Assembly (NCBI GenBank): GCA_004764695.1 | Contig: SMSO01000034.1 | Location: forward strand, 4,472,501 to 4,536,500 | DNA: 64,000 nt | Direction of reading: 5' to 3' | Origin: Schizochytrium sp. TIO01 | Lineage: Eukaryota; Sar; Bigyra; Thraustochytrida; Thraustochytriidae | In this document: positions 51,368 to 60,654 of the stretch, in pieces | Layout of the letters: each line of letters begins with the position of its first letter | Numbering within the stretch: position 1 is the stretch's first letter | Position numbers and translations under genes: made by a program | The notes under the pieces: generated by a model | Databases searched by the model: none | What the model was told of the DNA's origin: nothing | The model's input: the letters and a program-made list of their open reading frames with translations, nothing else

Positions 51368-52508
51368 GGTTGCAGACCTACAGAGCACTCGTAGCCAAGT
51401 AAGCGCAGTGCGCCGTGCACTCGATTCCTTTCTACTTACTTGCTGGTGAACAACGCTACCCTAGCCTTGACAGTTGCAGCGTCTGACCAACCAAAGACGG
51501 CCTTGACGCGCTCCAGAACTGCAACAAAGTAAGCCGACGGATTAAGGGCAACAACTCCACTTGCTTACCACTTCTCGTGTATATATTAAACGAGCTATTT
51601 TCTTGAGTTTATGTTAGTTCCCGGTACCAAATAAAAAGTCTCAACTCATGCAAACAAGGACTTGTAAATGCTCTGCATGCGGAAGAATACCTTCTATTTG
51701 ACAGTAGTGATTTATTCAATAAGTAAGCAAGCATGCTCCTCCTATCCTCTTATAATTCACTTACAAAAGCTCTATAGGTCTACTCACGAGAGTCAATACA
51801 ACAAAGAACTCGTTCGCCTACCACGTCTACAGAATGCATGGGTGGCGTGCTCAAATATCACTTGATAAGACAAAGGAAACCCAACGGTCACCTCGTGCTT
51901 GTATTCTTTGCTATTTTTTTTTCTTCTCTTTTTTATTGCAACGGATAAATACTAACAGTAGAACGAGGTGTGTACCAAAGTTGCTGATGTGTGTTTTCTG
52001 CTGTGCGTGAAAACCTGCATCCATATCTTTCCAGCCAGAGAAAGCTTCGCCTTGACCAGGGGGTTTATGCTTTGGCATTTACGCACTGCCGAAAGAAGCA
52101 CAGATGTGTGAGCTCAATACCAGTACGTAATTAGAAATAGGTTAGCATATCTTTCAATTGAAAAAAAAAGAGAACCAAACTATTGTAGAGCAGTACTTTA
52201 CCTTTGTTAGGCGTTAATAAGAACTAAGCTAGTCCGCGCGAGAATTGCAGCGCGGGGGAACTTTAGTTTGCACTATTGTGTCGTATTTAGAACGTGGGTA
52301 GAGAATATAAAAGCGTGGAATTGGAGCTTCTTGGAGCTTGCAAATCGAGAGGTGAGCGTGGGTGCGGTGTGCTAGCCTGCAGCGCCCTTGACGTCTGCAG
52401 CTGGGGCAGAGCGTCCAGTGGCAGGCAATCTAGGTCTTTGAAAAGTACGAGTTCTCTTCGCAAAAGGAGCAACTAATAGTTAGGTTTCAAAGTAGACCTC
52501 GAAGAGAA
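51368..52508. promoter_or_regulatory. Shared divergent promoter region of RSPH4/6 and AK7
   Basis: 1,141 bp separating the start codons of two axonemal genes. TATA-like boxes face each way: TATATATTA at 51580-51588 (read on minus, about 213 bp from the RSPH ATG) and TATAAAAG at 52306-52313 (plus, about 203 bp from the AK7 ATG). The middle is AT-rich with T-runs. I did not find a convincing RFX X-box by eye. Confidence 0.45.
52306..52313 (+). promoter_or_regulatory. Candidate TATA box of AK7
   Basis: TATAAAAG, a canonical TATA sequence, 203 bp before the ATG at 52509. It implies a 5' UTR of about 170 nt. Confidence 0.45.
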
Positions 52509-55034
52509 ATGCGCGTCTTCATCGAGGGTCTGGATGGCTACGTTGGCAAGGCCGTCCAGCAGCTCTTGCAGAAAGACGACGCTGCAAAGCGTGCAGAACT
52601 TGAGGGTGGTGACGAAAGTATCGAGACGCTAGAGATTGTTGGCTCTGTGAAATATGATCTTGCCAATAACCTGGTTCCTGAGGGGGTAACCGAAGCGATA
52701 AGTAGACAAAATCTTGACGCAGTTTGTGAGCTTGCACGTTCTGCTGATGCAATCGTTCTCGATACTCATGAGTCTGTATTGGAGGCATCAGCTATTGTCA
52801 AGGCCATGAAGAAGCCTTTCCAAGGCAGCAAATCAATTGTTCTGGTCTCAACTCTTCTTACCTGGGATAATACGCCACGGAGTGTTGCTGAGAGCGCTAG
52901 TGAAAACAAAGCTGGTGACGAAGAGGAAGAAGAAGGCGGAGCTGCTCCGATTATTTTTTCTGAAGCTAATTTCACACAACGTAAGCCATCTCCAGCGCAT
53001 CTCTTGCACAAAACACTCGAATCTCAAGTTCTTGCACTTTCCCATGAGATGCTTTCAACCACTGTGCTTGCATCTGGTCTTCTCTACGGTAATGAACAGG
53101 GCCCCTTTCATGAATTCTTCCGCGAGGCTTGGCTAGGTCGGCGATTTGTGCTTCCGGACATTAATGATGCATGCTCCAATATAGTCCCTACTGTTCACGT
53201 TCTTGATCTTGCCCGTGCCACATGCTCAGCTTTGACAGCCCCCCCCGCTCAACAGTACGTTGTAGTTGCAGACGCTTCCCAGGAATCAGTGACAGATATC
53301 GTATCTGCCATCTTCTCTGTGATGCAGCCTCATCCAGAGCTTGCTCTTCTTGAGGATAGTGTGCCTCCCGAGGATGAGGATGAGGAAGCCCTCAAGGAAC
53401 GAATGTCTCGATGGAAGGAGTATAAGTCGAAGCCGACATTTGCATCTATTGAAGAATCTGATGAAATGCTTGTGAGCAACCCAGCCTGGTCTATGCTGCA
53501 ATGCTCTTTGCGCTTTGACACCTCCGAGAGTACGGTGCAGGAACTAGTTCCAGAGTGGCACTGCCGTGAAGGTCAGATCGAAAACATAATGCGTGTAGCA
53601 CAGGAATTTCGTGCATCGCGAGACCTTCGCCCTTTGCGTGTTGTTTTAACTGGACCTCCTGCAACAGGCAAGACAACCCTTGCAGCGAAATTAGCGAAGG
53701 AATATTGTCTACCTGTTGTGACTCTAGAGTCAGCAACCCAGGAGATGCTTGCAAGTTTGCATAAAATTCGTACAGATCGTGAAGCTGCTGTACTAGCGTA
53801 TGATGAGGAGAAGGCCCGACAAAAGGCAATTCGGGAGGCAGAAGCAAAAATGAACGAGTCAAAGGGCGAAGACAACGATGACGAGGCCAAGGATCCCGAA
53901 GATGAGGAAAGTCCTGAGGATGACCCCGATCGACAGGCATTTTTCCGAAAGACGGCCCTGGAAATTCTTTTGGAAAAGTTCGAGAAGTGCATCAGAATCA
54001 AGGGCGAGCTCTCAAACAAGCTTGCGGCTCGTGTCCTTCGTGCAAAGCTACTGTCCGCACCGTGCCTGAACCAGGGATATGTTCTTGATGAATTTGATCA
54101 AACCTACTTTATGCTACGGTCTATTTTTGAGATGTCGGCAACAGCAGTGCCTGTCCCTGACGAGGAGGACGTTCCTGCAGCTGAGGACGGTGAAGAGGTT
54201 GACCCAGACTTTGAAAATGCAGATGACAATCCTCGTGCAGGGACAAGCTCGGAAGAAGGTGAAGAGGGTGGAGAGGACCAGGACGCGCTGTCAGAAATTG
54301 TGATTGATCCCCGTATTGTTCCAACTGGTGTGGTGTCCTTGGAAGCCGAGGACGAGGCTTTGCGTGCAATTGCAATGGCCTCTTCGACCATGGATGAGAC
54401 AAGTTTCGAATCTCTCCTGGCTCGTTTCCGCGAGCATAGCTCAGAGGATGTCAGCAAGACCCCATTGAATTTCCTGGAAGGTAACTGCAAGCTCGAGACG
54501 CTCTTGTTGCGTGTCGACCTTCCTCAGAGCTCAGACTTTGCTTCTGCAGAACAGAAACACGCCGAAACAGAGAGCAAGATATCTGAGGAGAAATCCGACA
54601 AATCCGTTGCGATGGAGCTTCCAGTCGTCAACTTTGACGCTGTCGGTATGTATGTTGAGCGTGGTGGACGTCCGCAGAACTATCGTCCTACTGCTGAGGA
54701 GCGTGCAACTGCACTCGCACAAGAGAAGGCCAACCAATTGGCTGCAGAAGAGGAAGCACGCCGGGATCGCATGGACTCTGAGAAGCAGCGCCGATACGAG
54801 GAGGAAGATCGTCACAAAGCTCTTGATGCCAATCGTAAGCACGCACTCGAACATGAGGAGGCTCTTCTTAAGGCACGTGCTGAGCCCTTGCACAACTATC
54901 TTATGGAACATGTCATGCCAACTCTCTCAAGAGGCCTCATCGAGACCTGCCGGATACAGCCTGACGACCCTGTAGACTTCCTCGCTGAATACCTCTTTAA
55001 AAATAGTGGCGAGTCTGAATCCCAGATTCCCTAA
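52509..55034 (+). CDS. AK7: Adenylate kinase 7 (flagellar, with Dpy-30 tail)
   Basis: An 841-residue protein; animal AK7 has about 720. Residues ~1-300 form a Rossmann-like NAD-epimerase-type region: IEGLDGYVGKAV at the start, IVLVSTLLTW, and the KxxxE...LLYGNEQGPF block. The adenylate kinase region begins with P-loop GPPATGKT at 382-389, followed by helix KLAKEYCLPVV. A long charged insert (~435-475) lies where the NMP/LID parts would be. GYVLDEFDQTY (~520) corresponds to the family's G-[FY]-[VI]-LDGFP-x-T; here Gly-Phe-Pro is changed to Glu-Phe-Asp. A second acidic insert and a long charged coiled coil follow. Residues ~795-835 are a Dpy-30 docking motif (LHNYLMEHVMPTLSRGLIE...). AK7 is an axonemal nucleotide-balance enzyme. 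Confidence 0.93.
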   Translation: MRVFIEGLDGYVGKAVQQLLQKDDAAKRAELEGGDESIETLEIVGSVKYDLANNLVPEGVTEAISRQNLDAVCELARSADAIVLDTHESVLEASAIVKAMKKPFQGSKSIVLVSTLLTWDNTPRSVAESASENKAGDEEEEEGGAAPIIFSEANFTQRKPSPAHLLHKTLESQVLALSHEMLSTTVLASGLLYGNEQGPFHEFFREAWLGRRFVLPDINDACSNIVPTVHVLDLARATCSALTAPPAQQYVVVADASQESVTDIVSAIFSVMQPHPELALLEDSVPPEDEDEEALKERMSRWKEYKSKPTFASIEESDEMLVSNPAWSMLQCSLRFDTSESTVQELVPEWHCREGQIENIMRVAQEFRASRDLRPLRVVLTGPPATGKTTLAAKLAKEYCLPVVTLESATQEMLASLHKIRTDREAAVLAYDEEKARQKAIREAEAKMNESKGEDNDDEAKDPEDEESPEDDPDRQAFFRKTALEILLEKFEKCIRIKGELSNKLAARVLRAKLLSAPCLNQGYVLDEFDQTYFMLRSIFEMSATAVPVPDEEDVPAAEDGEEVDPDFENADDNPRAGTSSEEGEEGGEDQDALSEIVIDPRIVPTGVVSLEAEDEALRAIAMASSTMDETSFESLLARFREHSSEDVSKTPLNFLEGNCKLETLLLRVDLPQSSDFASAEQKHAETESKISEEKSDKSVAMELPVVNFDAVGMYVERGGRPQNYRPTAEERATALAQEKANQLAAEEEARRDRMDSEKQRRYEEEDRHKALDANRKHALEHEEALLKARAEPLHNYLMEHVMPTLSRGLIETCRIQPDDPVDFLAEYLFKNSGESESQIP

Positions 55035-56616
55035 TTGGACGAGATTTGCGAGCAGAGAGTAACCTATGCACTGCTCTGTCGTTCCCTCGCGTGCATTCGG
55101 TAAACCTTTATATACTTTTATCACTATAAATATAGACCATTTCTCTAGTTCTTGGCTACGTGCTAATGGACGCAAGCACGATTGGACAGTTGTTCTAAGT
55201 GTAACTTGACTTTTTCATGACTTATACCTCTTCTCCATGCCTCTGCGCAGGCGTTACAATGCACGAACTTCCAAGATCAACAGCCCACTCTCTATAAACA
55301 GTTCATTGCGTTCGCCTATTTAGACCGTCGACTTGCTGGTTTCTCTTGATTTAAACTAGGACCAAGAAGATGTAAATATTGATTTCTCAAACTAATTGAT
55401 ACCTATTATACGCGTGGTGGCCACGAGAGCACTAGATGGCACCATCACGCCTTTGTAACCCCAAGTTCCACATTCTTAGGTGTACTAGATACCTTACGTC
55501 TGTCCATACGACACAGAGTTGCAATCCCCGCGGGATCCGTACCTTTTTAAATCCTATCTCAACAAATCTCTACCAGCTCCGCATCAACCCCCTCCTTCAT
55601 ATGGAGCTATACAGTATACAAAATCAAAATAATGTGTGTTTCCATACCTGCTGGTGCTATCGTTTTCGTCACATGAGACCACCAACGCATGCACTCTATG
55701 GTACCGTAGATACTCTTATGCACTCGCGCCGCTCTTTTATACTGGCTTAAGGTGTCTTATGTCTCGCCGTGTATGTGAACGCCAAAAAGAACAGAACCGA
55801 CCGACGCTTAGAGATCATCTAGATAAAACAATAGGGGTAGGACTAGAATTAAAAGAAGCCGAAGAAGCGCGAAGAACAGAAAGTTTGAAAAGGGAGAAAA
55901 GGAAAAGAAATAAATGTTCAGAATACATACAATACAGAAACAGAATAACACATAAGAACAAAACACAGCAAACAAATAGAGTATACAAATGGGGTATAGT
56001 GAAACAAGTGGAGAATACCAAATGAATAGTATATAAATGAACACCAGGTAAACGAATAGTGACACTAGTCATAGGCATTATAGTAAGAAGGAACTTGAAA
56101 AGAATCGAAAATACTGTTCTTCAAGTTGAGCAGCAAACACCACAGCAGCAGCAGCAGCACCAAACCCGCAAGCGCGCGGCAGCGACGATCCGGACAGCGA
56201 GAAAGCCCGCGTGTGTAAATCAAAGCCGATTGGAAACCTCCGCGCAGGTGCCGAGGTTGTCTAGGTTTGGTGACTTCACGCCTTGTGCTCTTTCCTCTGT
56301 GCGTGTTCGTTCATTTGTGCTGCCCAAGGACAACTCAAAGGACGGCCTCGTTGAGCAGTACACGGCGTAGTTCAATAATCAATCAAAGGGGATTCTGGTT
56401 CACAGTGGTACAGCGGGAGGATATTTCCAGCGGGAGGGTTTTTGTTGCGGATATCTCGCGGAGAAACACATTTGTTGGCTGCTTAGCGAGTCGTGTTTTG
56501 ATTGTCAACATCTGCTAGTTATAGCATTTGTTTTGAGCAGGAGATTGATTGCTGATAATCCTACGTTGTTAGATCTACGACAAAGATTTGCAGTAAAGGG
56601 GTAGTACTTTTGGCAG
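55035..56616. other. Intergenic region between AK7 and the PX gene
   Basis: 1.6 kb between plus-strand genes, AT-rich in 55800-56060. A CAG/GCA run near 56143-56160 creates a short Gln-rich ORF that starts only with GTG and is not supported. Promoter of the PX gene must lie at the right end. Confidence 0.5.
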
Positions 56617-58014
56617 ATGGACAGGTCTGCGTGGTCTTCGCGCAGCCTTTCCGCGGTGCCATCACCACGTGAGAAGGATTCACGTCGTTTATCTGGCGTG
56701 GGCGCTGTGATTGACTTTGATCAGTACGAAGCTGAGGAACGATCCTTCGCAGTGACCACAAGCACGCTTACCGATTTAGACGCCGAAGACGCTTACGATG
56801 CAGAAGCCCTGATTGGTCAGCGCCATATCAGCTTGGAGGTTATTCGCAGTAAGATTCCTAGCAGTATCTTGCGCACCTTCGAACCAAATTCCCTTACCCT
56901 CGCGACACTTGATGACGACAAAAACAGTAACGAAAATAATTCTGCAGATGCCAGACACGACATTGGTGCTACACAGCGAATTGAAAATTCTGCCATTGGT
57001 GCAAGTGGAGCTGGTTTAGGAACAGCAGGTGCTACGGCTGCAAGATCTTCCTCAGCGACTGGGAGTTCAAATGATGGTGCACAGTCTCATGTGCAAGGAA
57101 CTCATCAACACTACAATCAGAATCAAAATACCAATCAAAGCAGTAATCAACAAGGACAGTCTATAGAAAAAGAGGGGCGTGAGGGCATCTTAAGGGCACT
57201 CTCATGTGGTCTTGCTAGGGCACTGCAGGGAGACTCAATGGTGACGGCGCCAGTATTGTACAAAAATGCGCCTTGGCTAGGACGAATCTCGGTCTCGGCA
57301 GGCGACCTAAAGGGAAATGTTGTGACCAAGTACCGGACATATTTTGTTCAAGGTGAGGTCCTGGCTGGCGGACATGTTTTGCCGTGGAAGTTAGGCCGGA
57401 TTTGGCGCTACTCGGAATTGCGACGCGTTCTAGTGGATGATCTGCAAGTTATTGTCTCGCGTTATGGTTTGGAGGACTTCTTCACATCGAATCTGTACAA
57501 CAAGTTTCCTGGCAAAAATTGGTCAGGGCGCAACAAACCGGAGCTGGCTAACCTTCGTGCACAAGGCCTTGAAGGCTACATTGATGCCTTGCTCAAGGCG
57601 TGTAACAAAGCAATTAGTGAATTTGAGCTCAAGTCAAAGAGAAAGGCAAATCGCCGAAGACGGTCCGCGCAGGATGAAGCGGCCGCGATGTCGGGATCGG
57701 CTAGTGTTTCATCCTCTGCTTCTCTTCCGCCCCCTAGCACTGAATTTAGTTTGCCTTCCGAAGCTGCTGTTATTACTTTTGGAGAGGAGGGTGTCTTCGC
57801 TGGCGATACCCCACTCACCGGCTTGGAACTCATGGGTCGAGGAATCTACGAGGTTACTAATTTAATCATCGGTCGCCTTTTGCATGTGAATGGTAATTTG
57901 CGCTTCGACATTGCAAAGCTTTCTGAGGAGTTAGGTGATCTCATTACATCTACTCCTCTTGATCATGTCAACGTAACGAAAGAGTTTAAGATTACTCCAC
58001 AACAAGCGTTATAA
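56617..58014 (+). CDS. PX-domain protein with unknown C-terminal domain
   Basis: A 465-residue protein from the ATG at 56617. Residues 1-180 are low-complexity, with an N/Q-rich stretch near 165-185. Residues ~217-330 fit a PX (phox homology) fold: a beta strand before TYFVQGEV, the RIWRYSELRRVL block (equivalent to the R-R/Y-[SD]-[DE]-F phosphoinositide-binding motif), a Pro-containing loop (KFPGKNW) and LRAQGLEGYIDALL. PX domains bind PtdIns3P and place proteins on endosomes. A basic linker with KRKANRRRRS follows. The C-terminal ~90 residues (VITFGEEGVFAGDTPLTGLE...) form a compact, non-repetitive region that I cannot assign. The PX call rests on pattern, not a search. Confidence 0.75.
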   Translation: MDRSAWSSRSLSAVPSPREKDSRRLSGVGAVIDFDQYEAEERSFAVTTSTLTDLDAEDAYDAEALIGQRHISLEVIRSKIPSSILRTFEPNSLTLATLDDDKNSNENNSADARHDIGATQRIENSAIGASGAGLGTAGATAARSSSATGSSNDGAQSHVQGTHQHYNQNQNTNQSSNQQGQSIEKEGREGILRALSCGLARALQGDSMVTAPVLYKNAPWLGRISVSAGDLKGNVVTKYRTYFVQGEVLAGGHVLPWKLGRIWRYSELRRVLVDDLQVIVSRYGLEDFFTSNLYNKFPGKNWSGRNKPELANLRAQGLEGYIDALLKACNKAISEFELKSKRKANRRRRSAQDEAAAMSGSASVSSSASLPPPSTEFSLPSEAAVITFGEEGVFAGDTPLTGLELMGRGIYEVTNLIIGRLLHVNGNLRFDIAKLSEELGDLITSTPLDHVNVTKEFKITPQQAL

Positions 58015-59342
58015 ACTATCCCTCCTGTCTGAAATTTAATCTTCACTCTTTGTTTGTTTTTTCAACTCTGAAGTTTTGAACTATGATTTCAAGGTCATTT
58101 TGAGGTCAGGTTTGCATGTATAAAAGAGTTTTATGTGTTAGCGAGAGACTTCAAGGTTGTATGTTAGAATTGCCAACCAAAAACCAAGCTAGAGATACAA
58201 GAGCCAGCTGCGATAGTCCAAGGTGGCCAGAGCACGGGCCTTGCAAAAATGACGCAACACTCATAAATGTAGACCATGTCCCCCTTGAAGAAGTAGCAGA
58301 GCCAGTGTTTGTATGGTAAAAGTTTATTGGCAATGATCAACGCACTGCGGACAGCTAACATATCGAGGTGTTCAGTATAACAAAATCGAATACTTCAAAA
58401 CTAAGAAGTTGTCTCAGCAGAGGAACTTCTATTTAGACCTTTCGTTTAATATGAGCATCGTATTTTTACTGGAGACTACTGTGCTTTTCCAGGCTTTCTT
58501 CGACTTTATTGCTTTATTCTCATGCCCCTTAAAGCCTTTTGCTGGCAGCAGTTAGACCTAACTACAGACTTTCTGCCTCCATCAGTTACTTGATCCCATG
58601 ACACGGTATATTGGGGCGCGCTTGATGGTGGCTGGAGCAAAACATGTTGGCACCTGACTTTATTCTCATCCAAGATTCGCCTTTGTGTTTGCCTTTTTGT
58701 TTATTTTATTTGACAGCCAAATAAACACCTCTGACTCATGACTTCTCAGCAGCTCACATTAACTAAAAACCCTATACTATAATTTTTGTAAGTTCAAAAC
58801 GAACTGTATGATTTAATTATCGTATCTCAGTTGGAAATTTAGCATACAACAAATCAGGCGCTGCCCAGCTTGACTAATATAGATACAGTCAATTTGCTCA
58901 CAGGTGTACAACATTAATAGAACTTGATCAACCAGGGCAATGAGAAATTAACTAAGCGCGTGCCCTGACCTGTTCACGCTGGCTGGTCAAAGGAGGATGC
59001 GTGGGTTGATGACAAGTATCGTGTTTATTATCACTAGCTATCATGCAAGAGAAAGAAAAGGTATACTCATCAACAAACTTGGTGCACACCAGCGCTGGCT
59101 TGCAAACGCAAATCTCAGGCTTCGCTACTGCTTTTATTGCCATCCATAGTAAGGGCTATCTTAGATCACATCAGCTTCGTGCTTTCTTTGCCTCCAGAGG
59201 CCCCAACGCAGTCCTGGTGGAGCTGAATCATGATCCACACGATCCTTGGAGACCTTCAGCGCCTCCCCAAATGGCCCGACTTTAAACGCGGGGAGATCTC
59301 ATTAGACCCAGGTGAGGTCCCCAATCTCCGCTCCCAGGAAAA
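58015..59342. other. Intergenic region between PX and RING genes
   Basis: 1.3 kb, AT-rich at 58680-58950. Small ORFs on both strands have no recognisable content. It holds the PX 3' UTR and the promoter of the RING gene. Confidence 0.5.
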
Positions 59343-59834
59343 ATGCTCTCAACGGCTATTTTTGTAAGAACCACAGACCGGCACACGTCAAACACTACAA
59401 AAAAGAAAAATGGGTGCACTCGAGGAGATCGCAGCAAATCCAATTCGAATGCCAGCAAGAACGTGCAGAGCAACAATATATACAACGAAGCTCACATGCA
59501 GCAGCAACAGCGGGAGAGAGAGATCCTCTTGCCCGGCCCCAAGAGCCTGGCCTCCGCCATGCTCGATGACCCAGTGACCAAAAGGTGGTTCAAGTAGAGA
59601 GCCTTATGGGTATCGTTGAGGGACTCTTGGCTGCCGCCAAATGCTCTCGAGGCTCTTGCAGATCATGTAGACAGCCAATCGCGGCCCGAGTACCCTGAAA
59701 CCATCGACGACGAAGAGTACGACGACGATGAGAACATCGATGACGTCGAGAAGGAGGATAACCAAGATTCTTGGAAAGGCTGCAAGGACTCTAGTGGACT
59801 TCGGTTGGGGCGACAGAGGTCTCGGCAGCAACCG
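59343..59834 (+). CDS. Probable upstream exons of the RING-H2 gene
   Basis: Two open stretches in one frame, interrupted by a single TAG at 59595-59597. The first ends in a Gln-rich helix and the segment LLPGPKSLASAMLDDP. The second (from about 59621) encodes LPPNALEALADHV then an acidic DDEEYDDDEN region. Both look like real protein rather than shadow, and they end where the RING frame becomes better. Removing 59585-59620 (GTGG...TTGAG, 36 nt) deletes the TAG in frame. Removing 59835-59892 (GTGTGT...CTCAG, 58 nt) would then join to the RING frame. Both junctions are GT-AG, but such short introns are unproven; indels in the sequence are the alternative. Confidence 0.4.
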
Positions 59835-60654
59835 GTGTGTACCCCAAAATGATCGTCGGAGAGGACTCGATCAAAGTACCCAAGTATCTCAGCATGTAGC
59901 ACCTGCAGCTTCGTCTAGATCCCAGGGGTTGTCTGCACTCGCTGTAGAAGCACAATCAATGAACAACCAAACTCAAGGACGAGACCAGCCTCAAGAGCGT
60001 GAACGAGTCATGAGACCTCGTCCCAGAAGTGCTTCTGCGCGCGTCTTGAGATCTCGTGGAAGTGCAGTTGAACGCGGGATTGCTATTATGAACTCCACAG
60101 CAACTGCTGCAGCACATATGCAAGGCGCATTGCAACATCGACATCAGATTCGCTTGCATTCTCGAGTGACAGCTGGGAATCTTTTGCTGAGCAGTGCTGC
60201 GCGCCAGGCCAATTTATCAGATGACTATTTGGACGCTCTCATAGAACAGCACGCTCCGATGCTGTCACAGCACACAGAAAGCACGCGAACTTATCGTCCT
60301 CGGTTTCTGAGCATGTCAGCATGGAATGCAAGTTTAGCGCGTGGGGACAGGACCCTTCTTGGTAGCGAGCGCATGCGAGCTTTCTTGCAAGAGGCTATGG
60401 AACCAAACAGTGATACATCAGCTACAGCAAGCAAAGGTCTTGATGCTCGCAAGTTAGACCTGCTTTCATCTTACGAGCTTGTGAAGGCCCTGGATACTGG
60501 ATGCTGTATTTGCCTAGAAGATCTTGAGGAAGGCAACTTGGCAACTGTCCTGCCATGCTCTCACGCTTATCATCAAGGTTGCATTCGTCAATGGCTACAA
60601 GGCCACACCACATGTCCACTGTGTAAATGTGAGGTAGAACCACCTGAAAAATGA
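59728..60654 (+). CDS. RING-H2 zinc finger protein, probable E3 ubiquitin ligase
   Basis: A 308-codon ORF whose ATG at 59728 may not be the true start; see the upstream exons. The C-terminal ~50 residues (about 258-300) are a textbook RING-H2: C-x2-C, 14 residues, C-x-H-x2-H-x2-C, 10 residues, C-x2-C, with Trp before the last pair and Pro after the seventh ligand. All eight zinc ligands are present. The rest is low-complexity with Gln/Arg/Ser-rich stretches and no transmembrane helix. Such proteins recruit an E2 enzyme and ubiquitinate substrates held by other regions; the substrate is unknown. In the first ~55 codons the alternative frame reads more like protein, so the reliable part begins near 59893. 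Confidence 0.8.
   Translation: MRTSMTSRRRITKILGKAARTLVDFGWGDRGLGSNRCVPQNDRRRGLDQSTQVSQHVAPAASSRSQGLSALAVEAQSMNNQTQGRDQPQERERVMRPRPRSASARVLRSRGSAVERGIAIMNSTATAAAHMQGALQHRHQIRLHSRVTAGNLLLSSAARQANLSDDYLDALIEQHAPMLSQHTESTRTYRPRFLSMSAWNASLARGDRTLLGSERMRAFLQEAMEPNSDTSATASKGLDARKLDLLSSYELVKALDTGCCICLEDLEEGNLATVLPCSHAYHQGCIRQWLQGHTTCPLCKCEVEPPEK

Noticed and set aside
51146-51394. ORF antisense to the start of the RSPH4/6 gene
   Set aside because: Shadow frame of a well-supported gene on the opposite strand.
56059-56370. Gln-rich 103-codon ORF before the PX gene
   Set aside because: Begins at GTG with no internal ATG, and the Gln run comes from a CAG repeat; could be 5' UTR of the PX gene.
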